This document shows positions 7,556 through 16,586 of a stretch of 25,799 nucleotides of DNA, piece after piece. The position numbers were made by a program, and so were the translations under genes. The number at the start of each line of letters is the position of its first letter. The stretch's first letter is position 1. The stretch is from an uncultured Oscillospiraceae bacterium (lineage in GTDB: Bacteria; Bacillota; Clostridia; Oscillospirales; Oscillospiraceae): contig CAKTKC010000027.1 in assembly GCA_934569225.1 (NCBI GenBank), positions 1 through 25,799 on the forward strand, in the 5' to 3' direction. Under the pieces are notes generated by a model. It was given only the letters and a program-made list of their open reading frames with translations. It was not told where the DNA came from and did not search any database.

Positions 7556-7601
7556 TCGCAAAAACGCTGTCATCCCGCCGCGGCGGGATGACAGCGCTTC
7601 G
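7556..7601. terminator. Perfect 32-bp palindrome, terminator after pgsA
   Basis: CGCTGTCATCCCGCCG at 7565-7580 is followed directly by its exact reverse complement at 7581-7596. On the minus strand the stem runs into TTTTTGCG and then an A/T stretch; on the plus strand a T tract also follows. It sits 9 bp beyond the pgsA stop and most likely terminates the recA-recX-rimO-pgsA run, insulating the sigma gene downstream. Confidence 0.85.
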
Positions 7602-7605
7602 TTTT

Positions 7606-8136
7606 TCAGCTCCACAGGCATTTCCAGTTCTGGATAAAATATTCCACGCCGGAATAAACCGTGGTAAGGACAATGACGCCGATCACGACCCAGTTGGGAA
7701 CGGCCGCACCGGGCAGCGCCATCATGACGCAAAGCCCCACCATGGTGCTGGCGGTCTTGACCTTGCCGCTCCATCCGGCGGCGATCACATGCCCCTTCTG
7801 GACGGCAATCAGCCGCAGTCCCGTCACGGCAAATTCCCGGGTCAGCACGATCATCAACGCCCACGCGGGAAACACGCCCCACTGGCAGAACATACACATA
7901 GCGGCGATCACCAGCAGCTTGTCAGCCAAGGGGTCAAGGAATTTTCCAAAATCCGTGACCTGATTGTAGTGCCGGGCGATATAGCCGTCTAAAGAATCCG
8001 TCAAGCTGGCAACGATAAAAATGGCGAGGGAAACGTACATCCACATTCCCGGCACGCCGCCGGATAAGTACATGGTCACCATAAACGCCGGGATCATTGC
8101 CACCCTCACCAGCGTGATTTTGCTTGCCAGCGTCAT
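7606..8136 (-). CDS. pgsA: CDP-diacylglycerol--glycerol-3-phosphate 3-phosphatidyltransferase
   Basis: A 176-residue membrane enzyme that makes phosphatidylglycerophosphate from CDP-diacylglycerol and glycerol-3-phosphate, the first committed step to phosphatidylglycerol and cardiolipin. The CDP-alcohol phosphotransferase signature DGx2ARx8Gx3Dx3D is complete (Asp50, Gly51, Arg55, Gly64, Asp68, Asp72), with Asp47 before it. Several hydrophobic helices are visible (about 7-25, 30-47, 73-90, 92-108 and near 130-165). The frame extends slightly upstream, but the ATG at 8136 has GGAGG before it, overlaps the rimO stop as ATGA, and gives the normal family N-terminus. It is the last gene of the run and is followed by a strong terminator. 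Confidence 0.95.
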   Translation of the reverse strand: MTLASKITLVRVAMIPAFMVTMYLSGGVPGMWMYVSLAIFIVASLTDSLDGYIARHYNQVTDFGKFLDPLADKLLVIAAMCMFCQWGVFPAWALMIVLTREFAVTGLRLIAVQKGHVIAAGWSGKVKTASTMVGLCVMMALPGAAVPNWVVIGVIVLTTVYSGVEYFIQNWKCLWS

Positions 8137-9467
8137 GCCTCTTCCTCCACTACGTAGCCGCACAGATCGCCGTCGGTGCAGCCGTCAATTTTTACCATAA
8201 CGAAATCGCCCTCGTGAACAGGCTCGTCGGACGCGATCCAGACCCGGCCGTCAATGTCCGGGGAGTCGGCGAAGGTGCGGCCGTAGAACTGTCCGCTTTC
8301 CTCGTCGTAGCCGTCCACCAGAACCTCCATGGTCTTGCCCAGCTTTTCGGCGTTGTAGGCATCCATGATCTCCGATTGCAGCATTTCCACGATTTCCGCC
8401 CGCTTGACGGCGGTGTCCGTGTCCACATGCTCCATCTGCGCGGCGGGGGTGCCCTCCTCCGGCGAGAACGCGAACGCGCCGACACGCTCCAAGCGCTCCT
8501 CCCGCAGGAAATCGCACAGCTCGGCGAACTCTTCCTCTCCCTCACCGGGCAGGCCGGTGATCAGGCTGGTCCGGATGACCAGTCCGGGAATTCCGGCTCT
8601 CAGCCTTGCAAACAGGGCTTTCAGGAACTCCCCGTCTCCCCGACGGTTCATCAGCTTCAGGATTTTGCTGTTGCAGTGCTGGATGGGGATGTCCAGATAT
8701 TTGACGATCTTCGGCTCGGATGCCATGACCTGAATGAATTCATCGTCGATTTCGTCGGGATAGACGTAGTGGACGCGAATCCAGTGCAGCCCGTCGATCT
8801 CGCAGAGCTTCCGCAGAAGCTCCGGCAGAAGCCGCTTGTGCCCGGGCAAGTCTGTGCCGTAACGGCTGGTGTCCTGCGCAACCACAATCAGCTCTTTCAC
8901 GCCGCTGTCCGCCAGCATCCGGGCTTCGTAAAGCACGTCGTCCATCTGGCGGCTGCGGTATTTGCCCCGAAGGGAGGGAATGACGCAGTAGGAGCAGTGG
9001 TTGTCGCAGCCCTCGGCAATTTTGATAAAGGCGTAATGCCCCGCCGTGGTCATGATGCGTCCCGTTTCTACTTCCGGGGCGTCGATGGAGCCGAAGTCCA
9101 CCACTTGCTCCCCATTCAGGAGCTTTTCAATGGCGGGAACGATTTCCGTATAGCTTCCGGTTCCCAGGATGCCGTCCACTTCCGGCATTTCCTTCAGGAT
9201 GTCCCCCTGATACCGCTGGGACAGGCAGCCGGTGACCAGAATTTTACCCACCAGCCCCTGCGCTTTCAGAGCGGCGGTCTGCAGAATGTAATCGATAGCC
9301 TCGGATTTTGCCGAGTCGATAAAGCCGCAGGTGTTGATGACCACCACGTCGCTGCCGACCACATCCGACTTGACGGTATGTCCCGCCTCCTGCACCCGAT
9401 ACATCATCCGCTCGCAGTCCACCTGATTCTTGGCGCAGCCGAGGGAGATAAAACCAATATTTGCCAT
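8133..9467 (-). CDS. rimO: Ribosomal protein S12 methylthiotransferase RimO
   Basis: A 444-residue radical SAM enzyme that methylthiolates the conserved aspartate of ribosomal protein S12. The N-terminal UPF0004 domain has the three auxiliary-cluster cysteines Cys11, Cys47 and Cys81. The radical SAM motif GCDNHCSYC supplies Cys154, Cys158 and Cys161. A TRAM domain occupies roughly the last 65 residues. The sequence reads as RimO rather than MiaB from the N-terminal FISLGCAKNQVDCE pattern and the YVYPDEI segment. AGGAGG lies 11 nt before the ATG; recX ends 3 bp upstream, and the stop overlaps pgsA by 4 bp. Confidence 0.95.
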   Translation of the reverse strand: MANIGFISLGCAKNQVDCERMMYRVQEAGHTVKSDVVGSDVVVINTCGFIDSAKSEAIDYILQTAALKAQGLVGKILVTGCLSQRYQGDILKEMPEVDGILGTGSYTEIVPAIEKLLNGEQVVDFGSIDAPEVETGRIMTTAGHYAFIKIAEGCDNHCSYCVIPSLRGKYRSRQMDDVLYEARMLADSGVKELIVVAQDTSRYGTDLPGHKRLLPELLRKLCEIDGLHWIRVHYVYPDEIDDEFIQVMASEPKIVKYLDIPIQHCNSKILKLMNRRGDGEFLKALFARLRAGIPGLVIRTSLITGLPGEGEEEFAELCDFLREERLERVGAFAFSPEEGTPAAQMEHVDTDTAVKRAEIVEMLQSEIMDAYNAEKLGKTMEVLVDGYDEESGQFYGRTFADSPDIDGRVWIASDEPVHEGDFVMVKIDGCTDGDLCGYVVEEEA

Positions 9468-9470
9468 AAT

Positions 9471-10100
9471 TCAGAATTCCTCCTGAAAATCTTCTGTGTC
9501 AAAGGAAAGCGCATCCAGCGCCCGCCGGATGGCTCCGTAATTGTGTCCCCGGCGGATCAGGGCGTCCACGGCACGCCTGACCTGCTTTTCGTCGGAGTCC
9601 GCATCCAGACGGCTTTTCAGAAATGCCGTGATTTTTTCCGTCTGGTCGGGATAGTCCGCAAGCGCCTCGTCCCAGTATTCCTTGGGAATACGCTTTTCGT
9701 AGAGCGCCTGTTTGGCGCGGGCAAGGCCGTAGCCCTTGGAAATGCAGCTGCTTACCACCTGCTCCGCCGTCGCTCGGTCGTCTACAAGGTGCAGGTCTTC
9801 CATCCAGGCCACCGCTTCCTTGGCCTGCTGGGGATCTTCCCCTTTGCGCACCAGCCGGGATTCTAAGTCCCGGCGGGAAACGCTGACCGCGGAGACGATA
9901 CGTACCGCCCGCATTTTGGCAGACATCTGCCCGGCGGCGGTGCGGAGGGCTTCCATGTCCTGCTCGTCCAGCTCCTTGCCGGAATAGAGGGCGAAATCCT
10001 CCACCGTCTGGCGGTACAGTCCCATTTTTGTCCCATCGTCAAAGGTCACCCAATAGCGCCCTGCCCGGTCCGGAGCCGTTTTCAGGGACTCAACCTTCAT
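9471..10100 (-). CDS. recX: Regulatory protein RecX
   Basis: A 209-residue RecX-family protein, a modulator of RecA filament activity. It is Arg- and Lys-rich and largely helical, with repeated three-helix units: one around [17 protein letters not shown] (residues 71-87), a second around [19 protein letters not shown], and a third around [17 protein letters not shown] near the C-terminus. The residue 1-60 extension resembles the N-terminal domain seen in Clostridia RecX. It overlaps the 3' end of recA by 11 bp. No clear ribosome binding site precedes the ATG, so translation is probably coupled to recA. Confidence 0.92.
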   Translation of the reverse strand: MKVESLKTAPDRAGRYWVTFDDGTKMGLYRQTVEDFALYSGKELDEQDMEALRTAAGQMSAKMRAVRIVSAVSVSRRDLESRLVRKGEDPQQAKEAVAWMEDLHLVDDRATAEQVVSSCISKGYGLARAKQALYEKRIPKEYWDEALADYPDQTEKITAFLKSRLDADSDEKQVRRAVDALIRRGHNYGAIRRALDALSFDTEDFQEEF

Positions 10101-11196
10101 CGTCGAAATCGTCGGCGCTGACGGCTACCGCCTTATCGGCAGCCTTGGCAGGGGGCTTGGGCGCACCGTTGTTCAGCTTCCACAGGTTCTCCCGCACCTC
10201 GGCTTCCACCTTCTCGGCGATGTCGGGGTTGGCGATGAGGTAATCCTTCACGGAGTTCGCGCCCTGACCGATGCGCTCGTCGCCCATGGAGAACCAGCTG
10301 CCGCTCTTCTGGATAATGTCCAGCTGAACCGCCAGATCCACCAGCTCGCCCCACTTGGAAATGCCCTTGCCGTAGAGAATCTCAAACACGGCCTCCCGGA
10401 AAGGCGGCGCGACCTTGTTCTTGACCACCTTGACCCGGGTCTTGTTGCCGATGACGTTATTGCCCTCTTTGATGGACTCAATGCGGCGCACGTCCAGACG
10501 GACGGAGGAATAGAATTTCAGAGCGTTGCCGCCGGTGGTGGTCTCCGGGTTACCGTACATCACGCCAATCTTCATACGCAGCTGGTTGATGAAGATGACC
10601 ACACAGTTGGTCTTGGCGATGGTGCCCGCCAGCTTCCGCAGCGCCTGAGACATCAGACGCGCCTGAAGGCCGACAAAGGTGTCGCCCATTTCGCCCTCGA
10701 TTTCCTGCTTGGGAACCAGCGCGGCCACGGAGTCCACGACCACCGCGTCAACGGCGCCGGAGCGAACCAGCGCGTCGGTGATTTCCAGCGCCTGCTCACC
10801 GGTATCGGGCTGGGACACCAGCAGATTATCCGTATCCACGCCCAGCGCGGCAGCATACACGGGATCAAGAGCGTGTTCCGCGTCCACGAAGGCCACTTCG
10901 CCGCCCCGCTTCTGGGCTTCCGCCAGAATGTGCAGCGCCAGGGTGGTCTTACCGGAGGATTCGGGGCCGTAGATCTCAATGATTCTGCCCTTGGGCACGC
11001 CGCCGATGCCCAGCGCCGCATCCAGCGCCAGAGAGCCGGTGGGGATGGCCTCCACGTTCATTTCCGGGCGGTCGCCCAGGCGCATGACCGTACCCTTGCC
11101 GAAATTCTTGTCGATCTGGGCAAGGGCCGTCTGCAATGCCTTCTTCTTGTCCGATGCGGGAGCGGGGGCTTCATAAACCGTTTTCTTTGTAGCCAT
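10090..11196 (-). CDS. recA: Recombinase RecA
   Basis: A 368-residue RecA, the ATP-dependent strand-exchange protein of homologous recombination and co-protease for LexA. Walker A GPESSGKT is at 77-84 and the Walker B strand reads VVVDSVAAL. The L1/L2 DNA-binding loops and the [19 protein letters not shown] signature are intact. The C-terminal tail is short, Ala/Lys-rich and acidic (DDFDDEG), as usual. The ATG at 11196 is chosen over an in-frame TTG two codons upstream because GGAAGGAAG is then 7-8 bp away. prmC ends 2 bp upstream of this start. No LexA box was recognised nearby, and the gene seems to be read as part of the larger run. Confidence 0.98.
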   Translation of the reverse strand: MATKKTVYEAPAPASDKKKALQTALAQIDKNFGKGTVMRLGDRPEMNVEAIPTGSLALDAALGIGGVPKGRIIEIYGPESSGKTTLALHILAEAQKRGGEVAFVDAEHALDPVYAAALGVDTDNLLVSQPDTGEQALEITDALVRSGAVDAVVVDSVAALVPKQEIEGEMGDTFVGLQARLMSQALRKLAGTIAKTNCVVIFINQLRMKIGVMYGNPETTTGGNALKFYSSVRLDVRRIESIKEGNNVIGNKTRVKVVKNKVAPPFREAVFEILYGKGISKWGELVDLAVQLDIIQKSGSWFSMGDERIGQGANSVKDYLIANPDIAEKVEAEVRENLWKLNNGAPKPPAKAADKAVAVSADDFDDEG

Positions 11197-11198
11197 AA

Positions 11199-12071
11199 TC
11201 AATCTTCCTTCCTGCCGTACTGGGCAAGCACGGCACGTTCTCTGTCATTATAATCTCTGGTTCGTTCCAGAATGGCATACCCATTTTCTTCCAGAATCCG
11301 GCACACATCGTCTCCCTGTCCCATGCCGAACTCGAAGCAGACAAATCCGCCCTTCTTCAGCGCGGGCGTGTAGTTCTCCACGATGGCGCGGTAGAAGTCC
11401 AGACCGTCCTCCCCGCCGTAAAGCGCCATTGCCGGCTCAAAGTCCTTGACGCTGTGAGGAAGGGTCTGCATTTCCGCCCCGGTAACGTAGGGCGGGTTGG
11501 AGACGATCATATCATATTTCCCGAGAAATGCCGGGGCTTTCTTCATGGCGTCCGCCTGAACGCACCGCACCCGCCCGCCGAGACGGTTCAGGCCGGTGTT
11601 TTCCTTGGCGATGGCCAGCGCCTCCATGCTCAAATCTGCCAGCGTTACCTTTGCGTCCTTGACCCGGCTGGCAATGGCAAGGCCGATGCAGCCGGAGCCG
11701 CAGCACAAATCCAGAATCCGGGGATCCTGCTCCAGAAACAGCGCCTTGCGGATGGCAAGCTCAGCAACGGCGCAGGTATCGTCCCGAGGAATCAGCACAT
11801 CCGGCGTTACCCGAAGGGGCAGGCCGTAAAACTCCCACTCCCCCAGCACATAGGCCAGCGGCTCCCCGTCCAGCAGCCGCCGGACGGCGCGGCTCATATC
11901 CCGGCAGACCTCCTCCGACGCGTACAGGTCACGGTCTGCCAGAATGGCTTCCGGACTCTTCCCGGAAAAATGGCACAGCAGCTGCCGCGCCATCATCCCC
12001 GCCGTCTGGGTGTCCTCGGTTTCCAGCAGCGCATGGCGGGCATCCAGGTACAGCTGGCCGTATTGCTTCAC
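11199..12071 (-). CDS. prmC: Peptide chain release factor N5-glutamine methyltransferase PrmC
   Basis: About 290 residues; methylates the GGQ glutamine of release factors RF1 and RF2. An N-terminal helical domain is followed by the Rossmann methyltransferase fold with the SAM loop [10 protein letters not shown] (121-130) and the catalytic NPPY (192-195). The IPR motif reads IPRDDT rather than the more common IPRPET. Two starts are possible: GTG at 12071, forming a GTGA overlap with the DUF1385 stop, and TTG at 12074, 10 bp after AAGGAGG. The GTG is preferred because this kind of overlap recurs in the window. It sits directly before recA rather than beside prfA. Confidence 0.93.
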   Translation of the reverse strand: MKQYGQLYLDARHALLETEDTQTAGMMARQLLCHFSGKSPEAILADRDLYASEEVCRDMSRAVRRLLDGEPLAYVLGEWEFYGLPLRVTPDVLIPRDDTCAVAELAIRKALFLEQDPRILDLCCGSGCIGLAIASRVKDAKVTLADLSMEALAIAKENTGLNRLGGRVRCVQADAMKKAPAFLGKYDMIVSNPPYVTGAEMQTLPHSVKDFEPAMALYGGEDGLDFYRAIVENYTPALKKGGFVCFEFGMGQGDDVCRILEENGYAILERTRDYNDRERAVLAQYGRKED

Positions 12072-13066
12072 CAACGGTCTGTGCCCTCCTTCTCAGGCAG
12101 CACGGCCTGTACCGCCGCAATGCCCACCTCGATCATGGAATCGTCCGGCTCGTTGGTGGTGAAATGCTGCATCCACATACCCGGCGCGGAGAGGGCTCTC
12201 GTAAAGGCGTTGTCGTTTCTTCCGCACCAGCGGTTAATCTCATAGGTGATGCCCACCACCACCGGCAGAAGCAGCAGCTTGAAGGCGATCATCAGCATCC
12301 GGTAGCCGAAGGAGCCGCGAATGGCGTCCAGCCCTGGGAAAATCGCCAGCAGCGCCGACGACGCGATGGAGAACACCAGAATGGAGATCACCATGACCAC
12401 CAGCAGGAAGCTGGTGCCGCACCGGGGGTGCAGCCGGGTCATTTTGCGCACATTTTCCACCGTCAGGGGCAGTCTCGCCTCGTAGCAGCGGATGGTCTTG
12501 TGTTCCGCGCCGTGGTAGGAAAACACCCGCTTCATATCCGGCATCCGGGATATCAGAATCATATAGGCCATGAAGATCACCATGCGGATGACACCCTCCA
12601 CCAGATTCAGGAGCAGCGTACTGGTAATGATTTTGTCAAAAAATCCGCCGATGACCATGGGCAGCAGGAAAAACAGGCCGATGGAAAGCAGCAGTCCCAT
12701 GGCCACGGCAATGCCCACGATGGCCTTCTGGAAAGCTTCGCTTCCCAGCTTCTTTTCCAGCCACTTGTCAAATTTGGACGGCTCCTCCTGCATTTCGTCG
12801 GGAGCCAGATCAGCAGACCTTAGCAGCGCCTTCACACCCACGACCTGCGCGTCAAAAAAGTTGAAAATACCCCGGATAAACGGCCAGTTTTTCCAGGAGC
12901 CGGGCGGGTTCAGCTTCCGGGGGGAAACCTCAACGGTCAAGCCGTCCTTGCCCCGGATGACGATAGCGTCCTTCTCCGGCCCGCGCATCATGATGCCCTC
13001 GATCAGCGCCTGACCGCCGATCATGGTCTTGAATTTTTCACAGTTTTCGGTTTCTTTGTTTGCCAT
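12068..13066 (-). CDS. DUF1385 family membrane protein
   Basis: A 332-residue protein of the DUF1385 family, conserved across Clostridia and often next to prmC, as here. The family start GGQALIEGIMMRGP is at residues 17-30. Hydrophobic helices lie near 113-140, 150-175, 220-245 and 255-280. A conserved polar stretch, YHGAEHKTIRCYE, lies near residue 190, followed by HPRCGTSFLLV; its His, Glu and Cys residues suggest metal binding. The function is not established; a role in envelope or metal-dependent chemistry is speculation. GAGGAG precedes the ATG. The gene overlaps prmC by a few bases and follows the histidine kinase gene after 9 bp. Confidence 0.9.
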   Translation of the reverse strand: MANKETENCEKFKTMIGGQALIEGIMMRGPEKDAIVIRGKDGLTVEVSPRKLNPPGSWKNWPFIRGIFNFFDAQVVGVKALLRSADLAPDEMQEEPSKFDKWLEKKLGSEAFQKAIVGIAVAMGLLLSIGLFFLLPMVIGGFFDKIITSTLLLNLVEGVIRMVIFMAYMILISRMPDMKRVFSYHGAEHKTIRCYEARLPLTVENVRKMTRLHPRCGTSFLLVVMVISILVFSIASSALLAIFPGLDAIRGSFGYRMLMIAFKLLLLPVVVGITYEINRWCGRNDNAFTRALSAPGMWMQHFTTNEPDDSMIEVGIAAVQAVLPEKEGTDRW

Positions 13067-13075
13067 GGTTTCTCC

Positions 13076-14500
13076 TCAATGTTCCGCCGGAAGACGGATG
13101 GTCACCAGTGTGCCGCCGCCCTCGGCGTTTTCCAGCGTCAGCGTGCCGCCGTGCATTTCCACGATCTCGTCGCACACCGCAAGGCCGATGCCCGTGCCCC
13201 GGACGCTGGAGCTGCCCTTGTAGAATTTTTTCTTTACCAGCGGCAGCTCGTCCTCCGGAATGCCGGGGCCAAAGTCCCGGATACAGACGATCACATCTTT
13301 GCCGTCAAAGGACATGGACGCTTCGATCCGCTTGCCGGAGCCGCCATGCTTGGCGGCGTTGTCCAGAAGATTCAGGAACACCTGCCGCATCCGCTGGGGG
13401 TCGCAGGGAATTTCCGGAATGTCCTCGTCGTTATCCAGATAGACCAGCTGAATGCCGTCCTGTGCCAGACGGCTGCCGTACATATACACCGTGTCCTCGA
13501 ATTCCCCCCGGATGTCCGTCATTTCCACGGCCAGGGTCATGCGGCCGTCCTGCATCCGGGTGAAGTCCAGCAGATCCATAACCATTTCCGTCAGGCGCTT
13601 TGCCTCGCTGGAAATGATCTTCATTCCCTGCCGGGTATCGTCGTTCAGATCGTCCCCCGCTAGCAGCGTCTCGCTCCATCCGTTGATAACGGTCAGAGGG
13701 GTGCGCAGCTCATGGGACAGCTGGGAAATAAACTCCGCCTGCATTTTCTCATTCTGGGCGATTTTCGTGGACATTTCGTTGATGGTGTCCGCCAGATCGC
13801 CGATCTCGTCCTTGAAGGGCGTCTGAATCTGGACGCCGTAGCTGCCGGAGGCGATTCTCTGTGCCTTTTCCGTGATCTCCGCAACGGGATTCAGAATGGA
13901 ACTGATGCAGTAACCGCTGCTGAACAGCACCACCGCCAGCACCATCGTCAGCACGAAGCAGCAAAGCAAACCCATCAGAACAATCTGCCTGTCCACCAGC
14001 CGGGTGGAGGTTACGTAGCGCAGCACGCCGATGACCTCGCCGTTGGAATAGATCATGGGGCAGGACACCGCCATAATGCGCTCCCCGGTGTCCGGGTCAC
14101 GGCCGATGTAGGAGCTTTTGTCCCGGATGCTGATGGCGTCCCAGATATCCGACGTACTGGGAGACGGCCCCGCCCAGGGACCGTAGGAGGACGCCACGAG
14201 ACTTCCCTGATTGTTGATAAATTGCAACTCAATCTTGCCCTTGTCCTCAAAGGTCTTGGCATAGGTGATACAGGACTGGTAGTAATCACCGTAGTCCTGA
14301 TTGATATAGTCGGCAAAAAAATCCGTAGTGGTTTTCGCCCGGTTTTCCATGTCAGACTGCATGTTGGAGTAGTAGTAGGTGGCGTAGGACGCCGTTACAG
14401 CCATCACGCACACCAGCCCCAGGGCGAAGACAACGCCGACGGTGTTCAGCAGCCAGCGTTTTCGCAGGCCGCCCGTCTTTTTCATGGATTTCATGTTCAT
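13076..14500 (-). CDS. HAMP-containing sensor histidine kinase
   Basis: A 474-residue two-component sensor. Transmembrane helices lie at about 17-39 and 176-198 and enclose an extracytoplasmic sensor domain of about 135 residues that looks Cache-like (INNQGSLVASSYGPW, then a predicted strand ending GEVIGVLRYVTS). A HAMP linker follows. The DHp box SHELRTP contains the phospho-acceptor His263. The HATPase domain has an N box (FLNLLDNAAKHG), G1 (DFGPGIP) and G2 (GTGIGLAV). It lies 6 bp after its partner response regulator, with a weak ribosome binding site consistent with coupling. The Cache assignment is by eye and less certain than the kinase call. Confidence 0.95.
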   Translation of the reverse strand: MNMKSMKKTGGLRKRWLLNTVGVVFALGLVCVMAVTASYATYYYSNMQSDMENRAKTTTDFFADYINQDYGDYYQSCITYAKTFEDKGKIELQFINNQGSLVASSYGPWAGPSPSTSDIWDAISIRDKSSYIGRDPDTGERIMAVSCPMIYSNGEVIGVLRYVTSTRLVDRQIVLMGLLCCFVLTMVLAVVLFSSGYCISSILNPVAEITEKAQRIASGSYGVQIQTPFKDEIGDLADTINEMSTKIAQNEKMQAEFISQLSHELRTPLTVINGWSETLLAGDDLNDDTRQGMKIISSEAKRLTEMVMDLLDFTRMQDGRMTLAVEMTDIRGEFEDTVYMYGSRLAQDGIQLVYLDNDEDIPEIPCDPQRMRQVFLNLLDNAAKHGGSGKRIEASMSFDGKDVIVCIRDFGPGIPEDELPLVKKKFYKGSSSVRGTGIGLAVCDEIVEMHGGTLTLENAEGGGTLVTIRLPAEH

Positions 14501-14506
14501 TCCGGG

Positions 14507-15196
14507 TTAGGCGCCCCACTTGTAGCCCAGACCCCAGACCGTGGTGATATAGGTGGGATTGGAGGTATCGTCCTCGATTTTCAGGCGAAGGCGGCGGATG
14601 TTCACGTCCACAATTTTCAGCTCGCCCTCGTAATCCCGTCCCCAGACGGCGGAGAGAATGTCCTCCCGGGACAGGGCTCTTCCCGGATTCTGCATGAACA
14701 GCTTCAGGATCGCGTACTCCACCTGGGTCAGACGGATACGGTTCCCGTTCTTTTCCAGGGTGTGGTTGCGGGTGTTCATCACGAAGGGTCCCTGGGTCAG
14801 CAGCTCAGAGCTGGCGGAGCTGTCGCCGCCGATCCGGCGGTACAGCGCGTCGATCCGGGCGGTCAGCTCAGCGGGAGAAAAGGGCTTGGTGACATAGTCG
14901 TCCGCGCCGGTCATCAGGCCGGTGACCTTGTCCATCTCCTGCGTGCGGGCGGTGAGCATGATAATGCCCATCTGCTTATTGCTGGCGCGGATGCGGCGGC
15001 AGACCTCAAAGCCGTCCATGTCCCCCGGCACCATGATATCCAGAATGGCAACGCCGATGTCCGGGGTCTGGGCGATGGCGTCCAGCGCCTCCTGGCCGTT
15101 CCCCGCCTCGATGGCGTCGTACCCTGCCCGCTTCAGGTTGATCACCACAAAGCTTCGGATATTCAGTTCATCTTCCATAATCAGTACTTTTTTCAT
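14507..15196 (-). CDS. OmpR/PhoB-family response regulator
   Basis: A 229-residue DNA-binding regulator. The receiver domain has acidic residues Glu8/Asp9, phospho-acceptor Asp53 (ILDIMVPG), Thr82 and Lys104 (TKPFSP). The C-terminal winged helix is complete, with the typical segments LTQVEYAILKLFMQNPGRA and VDVNIRRLRLKIEDD and ending YITTVWGLGYKW. It is followed by the histidine kinase after 6 bp and preceded by the lipoprotein gene after 10 bp, so all three are probably one signalling operon. A GAGGGGTG ribosome binding site is present. Target genes cannot be told from the sequence. Confidence 0.96.
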   Translation of the reverse strand: MKKVLIMEDELNIRSFVVINLKRAGYDAIEAGNGQEALDAIAQTPDIGVAILDIMVPGDMDGFEVCRRIRASNKQMGIIMLTARTQEMDKVTGLMTGADDYVTKPFSPAELTARIDALYRRIGGDSSASSELLTQGPFVMNTRNHTLEKNGNRIRLTQVEYAILKLFMQNPGRALSREDILSAVWGRDYEGELKIVDVNIRRLRLKIEDDTSNPTYITTVWGLGYKWGA

Positions 15197-15206
15197 ATGA
15201 CACCCC

Positions 15207-16532
15207 TCAAGTCTCTCCCGTTTTCCAATCCTGCTGAATCAGATGGAAGCTGTTGATAAGTTGATTCTCTGTAATGCCGAATTCCGCCGCATTCGCTTCC
15301 AGCTTCGCGGCGTAGACCACGCCCTCCGCACGATAGAAGGCAAACCGGCCGTCCACCGTGGCGTCTTCCTCCCGGCTTCCGCCGGTGAGTGCGTATATGG
15401 AAAACACGTCCAGCGCCTGCCGGTAATCCTCGTCCCACACGTAGAACGTATACTTACCGCCCTCCTGCTCCACCGATACCCGCGCCGCCCAGCTGTCCGA
15501 CAGCTGCATATACCAGCCGCCTAAGTAATTGTGGAAGGTAAAGAACTTGTCCATTTCCCTGCCCTCCAAGTCCATGGCGAACCAGCGGATGAGGAACTTC
15601 TGCTTGCCCTCCTGTTCCGGGAAGACCCGCTTCATGGTGATCAGGCTGGGAAGCTCCATCACGCCGTCGCCGTCGATGTCCTCGGCGTAGACGTAATAGT
15701 TCCGCAAAGTCTGGACGCTGGTGTCCGAATCCCGGGAATAGGAAATATTGGAAAAGCGGTCGTTTCTCCAGGCAAATACGTCGGTTACGATGGCGCTGTT
15801 GTTCACCGCGCTGGCGACGAACACCGCGGGTGTTCCGCCCAGCAGCCGTCCCACCGTGATCCGCCGGATGTGGGTCGCGTCCTCCGACACGTTGACCTCC
15901 ACCGAGCGTTCAATATTGCCGTCCTGCATCCGGTACAGCACCGCAGAGCCTGTCCCGGTTTCCGATTCGCCGGGGAGAATGACCATCAGCTCACTGCATC
16001 CGTCGTCATTCAGGTCACAGGTAATAAATTTGGAGTAGCCCACCATCATCAGCTGCTCGGCGCTGCCGCTGGAAAAGGAGTACACCGACACACTGCGCAG
16101 CACCTGATCGCTGAGCTGCCGCCCGACCACCAGCTCGTAGCCGGGGGCGTCGTCCATCTGCACGTATTCCACCTGCTCAAAGGCGGAGCCATTGCTCTGG
16201 ATAACCTCCATCAGACGGCATGTGCCGTCCTCCTCCTGCCGGAAAATCAGCACCTGCAAGGGATTTGCCGAGCTTCCCTGGGCAAAGACGATATATTCCT
16301 CCACGCCGTCGCCGTCCAGATCGGCCATCTGCACTGTCTGCTGGTTTTCCCCGGAGACCGGCGCGGAATAGCTCAGGCCGTACATGGCGGAATCGATGGC
16401 GGATTGCAGACTGTCATACTCCTTCGACCGCTTGGGCAGCGCATACATTTCATCCACCGTCTGCAAGGCGCAGCCGGTCAGCAAAATCGACGCGAGGACG
16501 ATCAGAAGAAGCAGCCATATTCGCTTTTTCAC
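15207..16532 (-). CDS. Lipoprotein with FG-GAP/VCBS-like Asp-rich loops, first gene of the two-component operon
   Basis: A 441-residue predicted lipoprotein with signal peptide and lipobox (KKRIWLLLLIVLASILLTGC), so it would be lipid-anchored outside the membrane. Asp-rich loops start at Asp71 (DLDGDGVEE), Asp173 (DLNDDGCSE) and Asp285 (DIDGDGVME), about 100-112 residues apart, as in FG-GAP or VCBS beta-propeller proteins that may bind calcium. No catalytic motif was recognised. The GTG at 16532 is chosen because AGGAG lies 9 bp upstream and it gives a normal signal peptide; the frame is open 12 codons further. Position before the regulator and kinase suggests an accessory sensor or a regulated surface protein. 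Confidence 0.82.
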   Translation of the reverse strand: MKKRIWLLLLIVLASILLTGCALQTVDEMYALPKRSKEYDSLQSAIDSAMYGLSYSAPVSGENQQTVQMADLDGDGVEEYIVFAQGSSANPLQVLIFRQEEDGTCRLMEVIQSNGSAFEQVEYVQMDDAPGYELVVGRQLSDQVLRSVSVYSFSSGSAEQLMMVGYSKFITCDLNDDGCSELMVILPGESETGTGSAVLYRMQDGNIERSVEVNVSEDATHIRRITVGRLLGGTPAVFVASAVNNSAIVTDVFAWRNDRFSNISYSRDSDTSVQTLRNYYVYAEDIDGDGVMELPSLITMKRVFPEQEGKQKFLIRWFAMDLEGREMDKFFTFHNYLGGWYMQLSDSWAARVSVEQEGGKYTFYVWDEDYRQALDVFSIYALTGGSREEDATVDGRFAFYRAEGVVYAAKLEANAAEFGITENQLINSFHLIQQDWKTGET

Positions 16533-16556
16533 GGCATCAACTCCTCTTGATTGATT

Positions 16557-16565
16557 ATTATACCA
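16557..16565 (-). promoter_or_regulatory. Extended -10 promoter before the lipoprotein/two-component operon
   Basis: On the minus strand TGGTATAAT (16565-16557) lies 24 bp before the GTG start, in the short gap after dnaE. The -35 region is weak. No strong hairpin separates it from dnaE, so read-through from dnaE is also possible. Confidence 0.55.
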
Positions 16566-16586
16566 CAATATGTTCTAAAAGAAAAG

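Noticed and set aside
7488..7673. Sixty-two extra N-terminal codons for the sigma factor
   Set aside because: They overlap the pgsA terminator and the candidate promoter, and the ATG at 7487 has the better ribosome binding site and family fit.
8124..9866. A 580-codon plus-strand open frame antisense to rimO and recX
   Set aside because: A shadow of codon bias; the minus strand carries clear RimO and RecX motifs.
13712..15256. A 514-codon plus-strand open frame antisense to the kinase and regulator
   Set aside because: A shadow frame crossing two well-defined genes, with no recognisable domain.
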